Shown one piece after another: positions 38,601 through 43,970 of a DNA stretch of 64,000 bases. Positions within the stretch are counted from its first letter, which is position 1, and each line of letters starts with the position of its first letter. Location of the stretch: the NCBI GenBank assembly GCA_030549495.1, contig JAUIRK010000593.1, positions 124,001 to 188,000 on the forward strand. The letters run 5' to 3'. The translations under genes and the position numbers were made by a program. The DNA comes from Nectonema munidae (taxonomy: Eukaryota; Nematomorpha; Nectonematoida; Nectonematidae). The notes beneath the pieces were generated by a model. That model searched no databases, had not been told where the DNA came from, and was given only the letters and a program-made list of their open reading frames with translations.

Positions 38601-40263
38601 ATATTTAGATTACGTGAACACATAAGTGATATTAAAAATTTCAAACCTGAAACCCCTTTAGGCTTACATTTTTAAAGAAAAAGTTTTCACAACTGAGAAC
38701 ATTGAACTTAGCATCTTAGTTCAGTGTAAAAGTGACAATGAACGAATATTAAAAGAGCAAATTCTAATTAAAGACAAAAACCCCATTATAAACCGACAAT
38801 TTTCTTTAAGAGAACCATCCTAAAGACTTTTCATACATTTTCACCTTGATCATATATCTATAAACATTCACACTTGTTCTACCACACCCTCCGTATAGTT
38901 TCCGGGAGTAAGAATAGGACTATTGTGATAGCTGCATCTCGTAAAAGGCGAGTAAATTGCTCATACATATGTACTTGAACATTCACACAAATTTATCAAG
39001 ACATCTTCATTATAACACTGTAAATATATATACTATATGTGTCATGAACCTAAAGTTAATATCATTCACACAAATTTATCAAGAAATCTTCATTATAACA
39101 CTGTAAATATACATACTAATCTCTTTACGATCAGCACCAATAATCCCTCTCAACACTCAGCAAGCAAGACACTCCACGCTTTCATTTTACGTCATATACA
39201 TCTGAAGAAGGTCATAGTGACCGAAATATTATTGCTAGTATTTTGTTAAATAAAAGATTTATTCAACGTTTTCAATTTATTTTCTTTACAACTTTTATTT
39301 ATGAAGACTCAGCGCCATTTTATCTACATTTCTTATATTACTTCCAATTTTAACTATCTGAAAAGCTTTGACTCTAATTGTTTTAAAGTTTTCAACATTT
39401 TATCTGTAAGTCTGCTGATACTTGATTTTCTCTTTTTCCATTGAAATGTTTTAATGCTTTTCGGTTTTGAGCCACTCTTCGTACCTGATCTAAATTTATC
39501 ATTAATACTATCATCTTAAATTTCTTGATTTTTGCTTTTTTATCTTTTAAATGTTTTTCATTTCCAGAGATCAGAGCAATTCGCCTAAGTAATTGCACCT
39601 TTTCTCATCTAATCGACGTAGTTTTGCTTTTATGCACGCTGATTTCCATAGTCTTTTCTTGCTAACTATGCTATGAATTTCTTTGTGAAGTCATTTTTCA
39701 AGCAATAATCTGTAAACTAGCTGGGCTTGTAGGAATTTTTGGCGGAATTTTTTTTATCAAACATCATTTTTCGCTGTAAATAAGTTCAAATGCGCTAATA
39801 GATACCAAATTTGCTCGCTATCCGGACACAATTTCGAATTTGAATATACGTTTTTGTAACTTCACATTTTTTGATACAATGTAGTAAAAGGAAGTTCAGT
39901 TTTTTATTGATCTATGATAGGGTTTTATTTTACATAAAGTAAATATAATTTTTGAATCTCCATCCTTACTCTGTTCTGTGTTTAGGCATTTACGCTTTCG
40001 TAACATTGAAAAAAGGCGCGCTGCAGAACAGTAATCTTAAGGAGAAACTTTTGGAACAGGTTAAATCGCAAATTTCCAGCTTCGCCGTCCCCCATAGAAT
40101 CATTTATGTGAAGGAGCTTCCAAAGACGCGATCAGGGAAAATATTGCGCAGGATATTGAAGAAGTTGGTTAATGGCGATGCCGATAACTTAGACGATGTT
40201 TCAACGCTTCAAAATCCTCACTGCCTCCAAAATCTTGCAATGGAAGTGGATAATCGCGTCTGA
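11433..40263 (+). CDS. ACSS: Acetyl-CoA synthetase (ACSS/Acs family), 11 coding exons
   Basis: This enzyme makes acetyl-CoA from acetate, ATP and CoA through an acetyl-AMP intermediate. The exons join in phase to 1965 nt, 654 codons plus stop, the usual length for the family. Visible landmarks are the N-terminal ACS domain (about 25-80), the ATP-binding P-loop [10 protein letters not shown] (263-272), DIGWITGH (305-312), VGEPIN (385-390) and YWQTETG (412-418). The C-terminal hinge [13 protein letters not shown] lies at 519-531 and the catalytic PKTRSGK ends at K614. W413 sits where acetate-specific enzymes carry their pocket tryptophan, which favours acetate over larger acids. The first 24 residues are basic with no acidic residue, possibly a mitochondrial presequence. 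The start is the least certain part, because an acceptor-like site ends at 11440. Introns total about 27 kb and are full of transposon debris; most 5' splice sites are weak. ACSS1 versus ACSS2 type is not settled. Confidence 0.95.
11814..12140. mobile_element. hAT-like MITE in ACSS intron 1
   Basis: The left end CAGAGCCCGCCCTACCTAT and the right end (reverse AAGTACCCGCGCTAAAA) form imperfect inverted termini. The flanks GTTCCATG and GTTCGATT agree at 6 of 8 positions, a plausible old 8-bp target duplication. The left end matches that of the hAT copy at 7714, suggesting a non-autonomous relative. Confidence 0.55.
12273..12760 (-). mobile_element. hAT remnant with TAGGG terminus
   Basis: The end TAGGGATGTAGTGGATAGC, followed by ACCGGATAT and GGTCGGATA blocks, is typical of one hAT subgroup. 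On the - strand at 12740-12500 a broken frame reads as the hAT C-terminal dimerisation region ([31 protein letters not shown]) with stops. The remainder was lost or is unrecognisable. Confidence 0.6.
12761..15088. other. AT-rich intron 1 sequence, no gene seen
   Basis: No protein-like frame. A G-rich block at about 13557-13600 beginning CAGGGGTGCAAATCATGGGG resembles an isolated hAT terminus; its partner was not found. Otherwise AT-rich sequence without structure I can name. Confidence 0.35.
15089..15700 (-). mobile_element. hAT remnant (ZBED/SCAND3-like) in ACSS intron 1
   Basis: The end CAGTGGTTCACAACCTTTGT is a classic hAT terminus. On the - strand the frame at 15278-15481 encodes [12 protein letters not shown] followed by [15 protein letters not shown], the conserved central block of ZBED5/SCAND3-type hAT transposases. 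Only a fragment remains, and its inner boundary is unclear. Confidence 0.65.
16443..16539 (+). CDS. ACSS: ACSS exon 2
   Basis: Encodes residues 77-108 (with shared edge codons), containing [17 protein letters not shown], matching the family N-C-x-D-R-H block. The acceptor is TTTTAG|TC and the donor TT|GTAATA. The phases (1 in, 2 out) match exons 1 and 3. The exon is too short to stand out as an open frame. Confidence 0.9.
16540..18769. other. ACSS intron 2
   Basis: About 2.2 kb of AT-rich intron. An isolated hAT-type end lies at 18010-18032 (reverse CAGTGGTTCCATATTTTTG). A second hAT-like GGTCGCGA block lies near 18270-18310. No coding frame is credible. Confidence 0.4.
18770..18969 (+). CDS. 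ACSS: ACSS exon 3
   Basis: Encodes residues 109-175, beginning [11 protein letters not shown] and including [12 protein letters not shown] and [12 protein letters not shown], the first part of the large AMP-binding domain. The acceptor is TGCCAG|A and the donor T|GTATCT. Reading through past 18969 meets an early stop, so splicing is required. Confidence 0.92.
18985..19637 (+). repeat. Dispersed repeat copy with hAT-type right end, ACSS intron 3
   Basis: The left half matches the type A unit also seen at 54.5 kb (shared CTACTTTTTAGAAA and ATCAAAATTTTGATTGAT). The right half has two type B units about 147 bases apart (near 19382 and 19529). It ends in a block that reads in reverse CAGTGGTGCCCAACCGGTGG, a hAT terminus. 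Probably a non-autonomous hAT element carrying internal tandem repeats. Confidence 0.55.
19788..19975 (+). CDS. ACSS: ACSS exon 4
   Basis: Encodes residues 176-238, including [20 protein letters not shown], the R-G-G-R/K segment that precedes the P-loop in this family. The acceptor is TTTTAG|CT and the donor AA|GTACTC, phase 0. The last third is poorly conserved across the family, as expected. Confidence 0.92.
19976..20855. other. ACSS intron 4
   Basis: About 880 bases of AT-rich intron. I see no transposon end, coding frame or regulatory motif that I can support. Confidence 0.4.
20856..21008 (+). CDS. ACSS: ACSS exon 5 (P-loop exon)
   Basis: Encodes residues 239-289 with the AMP-binding signature [19 protein letters not shown]. 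The acceptor is ATTAG|GA and the donor AG|GTGCAC; both edges are phase 0, so the exon is exactly 51 codons. The Ser/Thr/Gly loop that grips ATP phosphates and its lysine are all present. Confidence 0.95.
21133..23568 (+). mobile_element. hAT element (ZBED/SCAND3-like), decayed, in ACSS intron 5
   Basis: The termini are TTGGGGTTCCCAAC on the left and, in reverse, CTGTGTTTCCCAACG on the right. They are flanked by ACCTAAAT (21125-21132) and ACTTAAAT (23569-23576), a 7-of-8 target duplication. The coding remnant runs from about 21930. It includes [20 protein letters not shown] (about 22045-22115), a degraded RWLSRG region, [20 protein letters not shown] and [20 protein letters not shown]. The last codons resume after a nested insertion (KMKQFQGSH, stop near 23410). 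Several stops and frame shifts make it inactive. Confidence 0.8.
22757..23371. mobile_element. Nested hAT element inside the larger hAT copy
   Basis: The ends are CAGGCCTCGGCAACC on the left and, in reverse, CAGTGGGCGGCAACC on the right. They are flanked by AACTTATG and AACTTGTG (7 of 8). Removing the 615 bp and one flank copy restores the outer transposase frame across the junction, so this insertion is younger than its host. A 97-codon - strand frame inside (22974-23267) is not recognised. Confidence 0.75.
23577..25010. other. ACSS intron 5, distal part
   Basis: AT-rich intron with no protein-like frame. The 73-codon frame at 24773 is hydrophobic noise without family resemblance. Confidence 0.35.
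25012..25101 (+). repeat. 15-bp minisatellite
   Basis: Six imperfect tandem copies of a unit close to GACATTTCATCACCT. The surrounding sequence is ordinary AT-rich intron. Such repeats are often internal to non-autonomous DNA transposons, but no flanking ends were identified here. Confidence 0.7.
25997..26144 (+). CDS. ACSS: ACSS exon 6
   Basis: Encodes residues 290-338, including [20 protein letters not shown] and LPTYPDS. The D-x-G-W-x-T-G-H motif lines the acetate/acyl-adenylate pocket; isoleucine 309 replaces the more common valine and threonine 310 is kept. The acceptor is ATTTAG|GT and the donor AA|GTTTCT (phase 1). Confidence 0.94.
26145..27499. other. ACSS intron 6
   Basis: About 1.35 kb of AT-rich intron. 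A short TAG/TAC trinucleotide run lies near 27358-27400. No transposon end or coding frame can be supported. Confidence 0.35.
27500..27637 (+). CDS. ACSS: ACSS exon 7
   Basis: Encodes residues 339-384: [20 protein letters not shown] and [10 protein letters not shown], the T-S-P-T-A-x-R block typical of the family. The acceptor is TTTCAG|AC and the donor CG|GTCATT (phase 1). The last codon is split with exon 8 to give the valine of VGEPIN. Confidence 0.94.
27783..27830. mobile_element. Isolated hAT-type terminus
   Basis: CAGGGCCCCCAAACTAATGG followed by GGCC-rich sequence resembles hAT ends of the CAGGGGC type. I could not find its partner within intron 7. Confidence 0.3.
28090..29000 (+). 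repeat. Interspersed repeat, copy 1 (partner at 55.5-56.3 kb)
   Basis: About 800 bases align by eye, in the same order and orientation, with 55480-56290. Shared landmarks include GATTGGTTAACAAATATTC versus GATTAGTTGACAAATATTC, and TTTTGAGTGAATTAAAC followed by TTATTTTGAAGTTTATATA. The distal part holds type B units about 150 bases apart (near 28671, 28820 and 28987). The family is unknown but linked to hAT ends elsewhere in the window. Confidence 0.6.
29028..29453. mobile_element. Possible hAT-like MITE
   Basis: The right end reads in reverse CAGTGGTGGATTTAGTGAGG, a common hAT terminus. The left end near AAAGGGCCAAATTAAGAAC resembles the CAGGGCCGGATTAAG class. The two ends match each other only loosely and no target duplication is seen. 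Confidence 0.3.
29597..29725. mobile_element. piggyBac-like MITE
   Basis: The left side reads TTAACCCATTTACGACCAA. The right side read in reverse is CCCATTTAAGACCAAG, with a TTA at the junction. A TTAA target and CCC-starting inverted ends fit piggyBac. Just inside the left end is a palindrome, ATGTTCC-TATTTT-GGAACAT. Confidence 0.55.
29730..31151. other. ACSS intron 7, distal part
   Basis: AT-rich intron. It holds a perfect 8-bp-stem hairpin at 30765-30787 (GGACGCTA, 7-base loop, TAGCGTCC) of unknown meaning. No credible coding frame; the long frames at 30163 and 30551 are hydrophobic noise. Confidence 0.35.
31152..31363 (+). CDS. ACSS: ACSS exon 8
   Basis: Encodes residues 385-455: [27 protein letters not shown] and [10 protein letters not shown]. 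The T-x-W-Q-T-E-T-G motif contacts adenine and the acetate pocket (W413). The usual second glycine after TETG is serine here. The acceptor is TTTTAG|TA and the donor GG|GTATTT (phase 0). Confidence 0.95.
31364..32645. other. ACSS intron 8, proximal part
   Basis: AT-rich intron without a protein-like frame, transposon end or clear repeat that I can support. Confidence 0.35.
32654..33161. mobile_element. hAT MITE with exact 8-bp target duplication
   Basis: The ends are TAGGGATTGCATCC and, in reverse, TAGAGATTGCACCC. They are flanked on both sides by the identical octamer GTCATAAC (32646-32653 and 33162-33169). The 508-bp interior is non-coding and contains a partial tandem duplication at about 32846-33003 (shared ACATATAGCTTTGAAAT and ATACATAAATACCACCA). 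The perfect target duplication makes this one of the younger insertions. Confidence 0.85.
33583..34973 (-). mobile_element. piggyBac transposase remnant
   Basis: On the - strand an acidic, serine-rich start ([19 protein letters not shown], from 34973) precedes a DDE_Tnp_1_7-type region. That region contains [38 protein letters not shown] and [13 protein letters not shown]. Later come [20 protein letters not shown] and [20 protein letters not shown]. The C-terminal cysteine-rich end is [12 protein letters not shown]. The order matches piggyBac. Frames are interrupted several times and the middle of the catalytic core is degraded, so it is dead. TTAA-flanked termini were not identified. Confidence 0.85.
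35460..36110 (-). mobile_element. LINE fragment, RTE-like 3' region
   Basis: On the - strand 36095-35865 encodes [20 protein letters not shown] then [20 protein letters not shown], the thumb region of RTE-type reverse transcriptases (I-N-x-A-x-x-x-W, then K-G-K-I-Y). In another frame it continues to KLLGHVIKR near 35700. The palm region is missing. Confidence 0.6.
36110..36760 (-). mobile_element. LINE fragment, ORF1 tail and start of endonuclease (CR1/L2-like)
   Basis: The - strand frame at 36749-36474 carries [26 protein letters not shown] and NDFTPMKRE, the conserved R-L-G-K / R-P-I / N-D-x-T-P block found before the endonuclease in CR1/L2-like elements. Further on, [15 protein letters not shown] resembles the start of the endonuclease domain. 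It abuts the RTE-like piece at about 36110, so the two fragments make a composite. Confidence 0.55.
36836..36965 (+). CDS. ACSS: ACSS exon 9
   Basis: Encodes residues 456-498: [18 protein letters not shown] and [10 protein letters not shown], matching the family W-P-G-x-x-R/K-T-x-W and Y-x-x-x-F-P-G blocks. The acceptor is AATAG|CA and the donor TG|GTACGC (phase 1), joining to GFFCTGD in exon 10. The exon was located only by these motifs and by phase. Confidence 0.92.
37132..37292 (+). repeat. tRNA-derived SINE with poly(A) tail
   Basis: The head has an A-box-like TAGGTAGAGGC and a strong B box, GGGTTCGAATCCC. A body of about 70 bases and a poly(A) run end the element. It is flanked by the exact 11-bp repeat AATTATTACAT (37121-37131 and 37293-37303), the mark of LINE-driven insertion. 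The acceptor-stem halves pair poorly, so this is a SINE and not a working tRNA gene. Confidence 0.8.
37361..37490 (+). repeat. Second tRNA-like SINE, 5'-truncated
   Basis: CTCTGGTTCGAGTCCCAAC is a near-consensus B box preceded by an anticodon-arm-like stretch. A tail unrelated to the neighbouring SINE follows (ATGCTAGGTTGTC, then GCAACAAATAG). The A box is missing or degenerate. It lies in the same short ACSS intron as the complete SINE. Confidence 0.45.
37852..38043 (+). CDS. ACSS: ACSS exon 10
   Basis: Encodes residues 499-562: [38 protein letters not shown] and GCAHETKGE. It holds the ribose-binding aspartate (TGD), the hinge G-R-x-D-D and the loop that turns the C-terminal domain between half-reactions. 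The acceptor is TTGCAG|GC and the donor AA|GTAGGA (phase 1). Confidence 0.95.
38312..39273 (+). mobile_element. Penelope-like retroelement fragment between inverted repeats, broken
   Basis: The middle (about 38510-38820) encodes a GIY-YIG endonuclease-like piece (YKIDCNIC, then [18 protein letters not shown] and [13 protein letters not shown]), typical of Penelope-like elements. The reverse-transcriptase part is absent. Both sides carry the same roughly 75-bp sequence in inverted orientation (38312-38389 and 39193-39273). It includes a core CTGAAGA, a GGTC/GACC stem and GAAA. The copy is old and incomplete. Confidence 0.75.
38981..39119 (+). repeat. 83-bp direct repeat within the Penelope-like fragment
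   Basis: About 55 bases beginning ATTCACACAAATTTATCAAG recur at 39064 with two or so changes, giving a period of 83 bases. Confidence 0.7.
39986..40263 (+). CDS. ACSS: ACSS exon 11 (last)
   Basis: Encodes residues 563-654 and the TGA stop: [33 protein letters not shown] and [13 protein letters not shown]614 in T-R-S-G-K is the catalytic lysine of the adenylation step, the residue that is switched off by acetylation in characterised homologues. The acceptor is GTTTAG|GC. No close AATAAA was seen downstream. Confidence 0.95.
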
Positions 40264-41018
40264 TTAGAAAACAACTCACTATGCGCGCATTTACAATTAA
40301 CAATATTTCTTCCGTCAATAATGATCTTGCAGTCTAAAAACCAATTACCTTGATTTAGTGAATGTTATCTCTTGTTAACTAATTTTAATATAAAAACGTT
40401 AAACTTTGCACCGCTAAGTATTATCAAGGTTGTTATGTCAGCTGGCTATGCTTTGCAATCGCAGTATTTTTTTATTTCTTTTTTCAATCAGTTGGGAATG
40501 GCATTCAATTAAATTTCCATTTTTTGTAGCATATTTGTGCTTCACTTGAAAACTTATGCACTATTTTTGCGAAAAATTGTAAAATTTTTTATTTATGTGT
40601 AAATGAAAATTACAACTGAATTAAAAATTATTTTTTCAAAGTTATATACAATTTCCAATTGATTTTCATCTTTTATGTCAACAAGAGTCTCACATAAAGT
40701 AAATTAGAAAGATGACTAGTGAACTTAGTCGGTTAAAATTGGTAAGCAGAATAGTGCTTTTGAAAGCTTTTGAAAATCACGCGCATTACACCAATTTCTT
40801 GGAAGTCTTCATTTCTAATGCCTGTTACTAAAATGCTAGATGGCGTAAAATTTATGATGTCTATTTTTACAAATCCACATTTTCCAGACTCTCTACACAG
40901 CTAGCAGAGCTGATTCCAGACGATTGGACTGATTTTTGGGCTAATAGAAAGGGTTTACATTCATATGTCTTCTCCATCTCGCATCCTTAATGACGCGCAT
41001 GAATGAAAGACTAAAATA
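40264..41018. other. 3' flank of ACSS
   Basis: AT-rich sequence, presumably 3' UTR then spacer. No recognisable gene or mobile element. Confidence 0.35.
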
Positions 41019-41646
41019 CAGTAAATCATTTTGAGTTATCCAAAGTTCTAGTTAGGCAAAGATGAAGTCTCATGTAGTAGGAATATCAGAATTTTGAATG
41101 AAAACATTTTTCGTTATGACTATTCTGGGATAATGCCCCTGCGCTAACTTCTGGGAGCACACTTGAGGAAAAGTTGTTTTCAATAAGTTATATTTTTTAA
41201 AAAAAGAACTTGAGCGAATAATTAGGAATATGCGATAAATTACATGGAAAAGGTGTCGACATCTCGTCTTCCTTGCTTAATAACTGCTGCAAAGGTCCAA
41301 AATGTTCTACAACGAAATGAATGGACACATGCGTGATTCATACTTCTATCCTTTGTCAACTTGGTATTCAAAGTATCTTAAATATTGCAATACGATGGAC
41401 TGCAATTCTCATACAGCATTTAAAATTGTTATTGAGAAGTTCGAGTTCATCCAACTTCAGGGCATGTAAGTTGACATCAAAACCCGCATAAATTACTTTG
41501 AGTTACGTCCGATTTTGACTTACCCCACTTTGAGTTAGTCCAAGATTTAAACATCTGTGGAATACGGCTTGTGCTGGGACCACAATTGCACTTCGAGCTA
41601 AGCACAATTTCGACCTATCCGACTTTGAGTTATGAAGAGTTTACTG
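41019..41646. mobile_element. pogo/Tigger-like MITE or deletion derivative
   Basis: The left end is CAGTAAATCATTTTGAGTT, preceded by TA. The right end reads in reverse CAGTAAACTCTTCATAACTC. Blocks of the type ACTTTGAGTTA recur inside the right half. These ends resemble pogo/Tigger elements. The right TA is not preserved and no transposase frame is recognisable. Confidence 0.5.
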
Positions 41647-41948
41647 GAACCTTTAAATTTTTGAAACTTAATTATTAAAATAAAAAAAATGGATACTATG
41701 AATTTTTATATGATGCGTTCAATGCTATCTAAGAAAATGAGTAAGAAATTAAATTAAAAATCTAAGTAAACTAACAGAAAGAATGATATTATAAGATAAG
41801 GACAAAATTAGTAACACTTTAATCCATCACACAACACTTTTATTAAGAAATACGAAATTTATGAGGATCTAAATCTTAGACTTCGATTTGATTTTAAACA
41901 AACGATTTTCGAGATGAAATGTTTTTTACTTATAAACACCTTAGTTTT

Positions 41949-42075
41949 AATCATATTGGGAAAAAAAAAAAAAAAAATAAAAAAAATCACCCCTTTTCAA
42001 AAAAAAAAAAAATTGGGGAATTTAAAAAATTTTCATTTTTTATTTAAAATAAAAATTTTTTTTTTTTAATTTTTT
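41949..42075. repeat. A/T homopolymer low-complexity block
   Basis: Runs of A and T up to about 17 long, broken by CACCCC and TTGGGG. This could be real poly(A) debris or a badly resolved stretch of the assembly. Confidence 0.6.
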
Positions 42076-42158
42076 TATGGACCTCATTTTTCTTGTTTTT
42101 TGAGGTGGACCCCTCATAATTATTTAGCGTATTCTATTTCTCAGTAAAAATAATAATA

Positions 42159-42333
42159 CCGTAAAACCTATTTATAACCGGCAAACATGGGACCTTTGAA
42201 AATGACCTTTTTAGACAAGGTACTCTTCTATGCGTGTTCTTCTCTTTTACAGTTATACAGAATCGCGATGCTATAGTGACCGCTTCATACTGATGAATTT
42301 CAATCAACGTGAGCGATAAGTTAGGTTTTACTG
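42159..42333. mobile_element. TA-flanked MITE (pogo/mariner type)
   Basis: The left end CCGTAAAACCTATTTATAAC and the right end, in reverse CAGTAAAACCTAACTTATCG, are inverted. TA lies on both sides (42157-42158 and 42334-42335). At 175 bp and non-coding, it fits a Tc1/mariner or pogo MITE. Confidence 0.65.
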
Positions 42334-42924
42334 TAGCAATCATATCATAATAACAATAAAACCAAAAATCAAAATCTTTAGATTTCTTGGGTATTTTTAA
42401 AACTTTGCAGAAAAGTCTTTTTAATTTTAGGTTTAAAACTTTACTCTTTTTGCTTAAAAAATTAAACTATCTAAAAGAAATGAAATTGGCAATAATCATT
42501 CATTTTAATTTCCATATCGTGTAAATTACAACACAAGGTGTATTTTCTGTCTTGTTTCGACCTCAGTTGAGAACCAATGATATATGAGGAAGAGTTTTTA
42601 CAATTTTTACTTATCATTTTTATAAACTCAGCCATATTGTACCATTATTTTCAGTTTTCAAGTTTGTTTTATCAAATAATAATCAAAAGATGGCTCCCTT
42701 AATTTCATAGCATCTCTTCTAAATACATAACATTATTATTATTAATTGTTCCTCTAACTAGACTCGGAGGCCTGTGGAATGTAAAATTACTAAAACCAAG
42801 GTTAATACACGGTGTTCTGAGGACTTGACCACCAAAAATGAAAGATTCATGGAGTAAGCTTTAATATTATTCCAAAAAGTATAAGCGAACATCACATCCC
42901 TCTTAGAATCCAACTTGTAAAAAT

Positions 42925-43270
42925 CAAAATGCTACAATAAAATCATTGTGTATGCTCCGATCTTAGATAATGAAGATGCGGTTAAAGAAGATTTTCAAAC
43001 CAAACTTTACGATATCCTTTACTGTTTTCGAAAAAGTAACAGAATGATATTTCTGGCAGAGTACAATGAAAGAGTTTAAACAGATCACAGAATCTGGAAA
43101 GGAGTACTTTGTAAAAAAAGGGTTACTAGTTTGAAAGTCTAACCTACTTAAAGCAAATAGCAATGGAGCTTTTATTCTCAGCAAATGTGCTGAACATAAT
43201 TTACTCATTACGAATACACTGTTTCATCTGAAGAACAAGCACAAAGTCTTTTGGCATATGTCATTATCAG
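42925..43270 (+). mobile_element. RTE-type LINE endonuclease fragment
   Basis: In two frames it encodes VYAPILDNEDAVKEDFQTKL, then RMIFLAEYNERV, TDHRIWKGV, and NSNGAFILSKCAEHNLLITN followed by TLFHLKNKHKVFW. The order matches the apurinic endonuclease domain of RTE-like LINEs (usually GDFNARV where this copy has AEYNERV). Stops and a frame change break it. Confidence 0.75.
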
Positions 43271-43479
43271 ATCCTATGTTGAACAAGATCTACTAAAAAC
43301 TAGAGCTCTCATTTTCGCTGACGATATCTTCTATTATGGAAATCAAGATCAATAACCAAAGAAGACATCAAATTTCAAGAAACTCACTCAGGCACTTGAA
43401 TGTTGAATCTTTCAAACACACAACAGTAATGCAAAAATTCTAAAAGGAAATCCATTATGCACTGCCTGAACAATTGAAG

Positions 43480-43970
43480 TAATCCGTTAGAGTTTAGGTG
43501 CGTGCATACCCATTGGACTTAGAACCGTATTGTCACGACGAATTTGTTCATTTTTCAGCGCTATTGTCTAAATCTAAGGTGTTATCCGCCGATTCTACTC
43601 AAAGTATTGAACTACAAATGCATAAATTTGTGATGAATCATGATTTGTTGAGTGCTTTCCCAAATGTATCTGTTGTTTTAAGAATTTACCGCGGTCTAAT
43701 GATAAGCAATTGCAGTGCGAACGTTCATTTTCTGCTTTGAAACGCGTTAAAAAACATTACGATCAACCATGAGGCAAGACAGACTCAATGCCCTGTCACT
43801 TATGTGCATTGAAAGTAGACTCATGGAGTCCATTGACTTTTCCTCGATCATTGATAAGATTGCTTCTTGTAAAGCTAGAAAATTCATTTGTAATTCGCAA
43901 TTTTTAGTGAAAATTCATTTGGATTTGTTACTTTTTTGTATTAAAGTTACATTCTACATTAAATAAATGA
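43480..43970 (+). mobile_element. hAT transposase C-terminal remnant
   Basis: The frame at 43498-43740 reads FPNVSVVLRIYRGLMISNCS. With a frame shift the next codons read SFSALKRVKKHYD, then MRQDRLNALSLMCIESRLM and SIDFSSIIDKIASCKARKF. That is the dimerisation domain of hAT transposases whose closest relatives are zinc-finger MYM/THAP12-like. Only this end survives. Confidence 0.75.
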
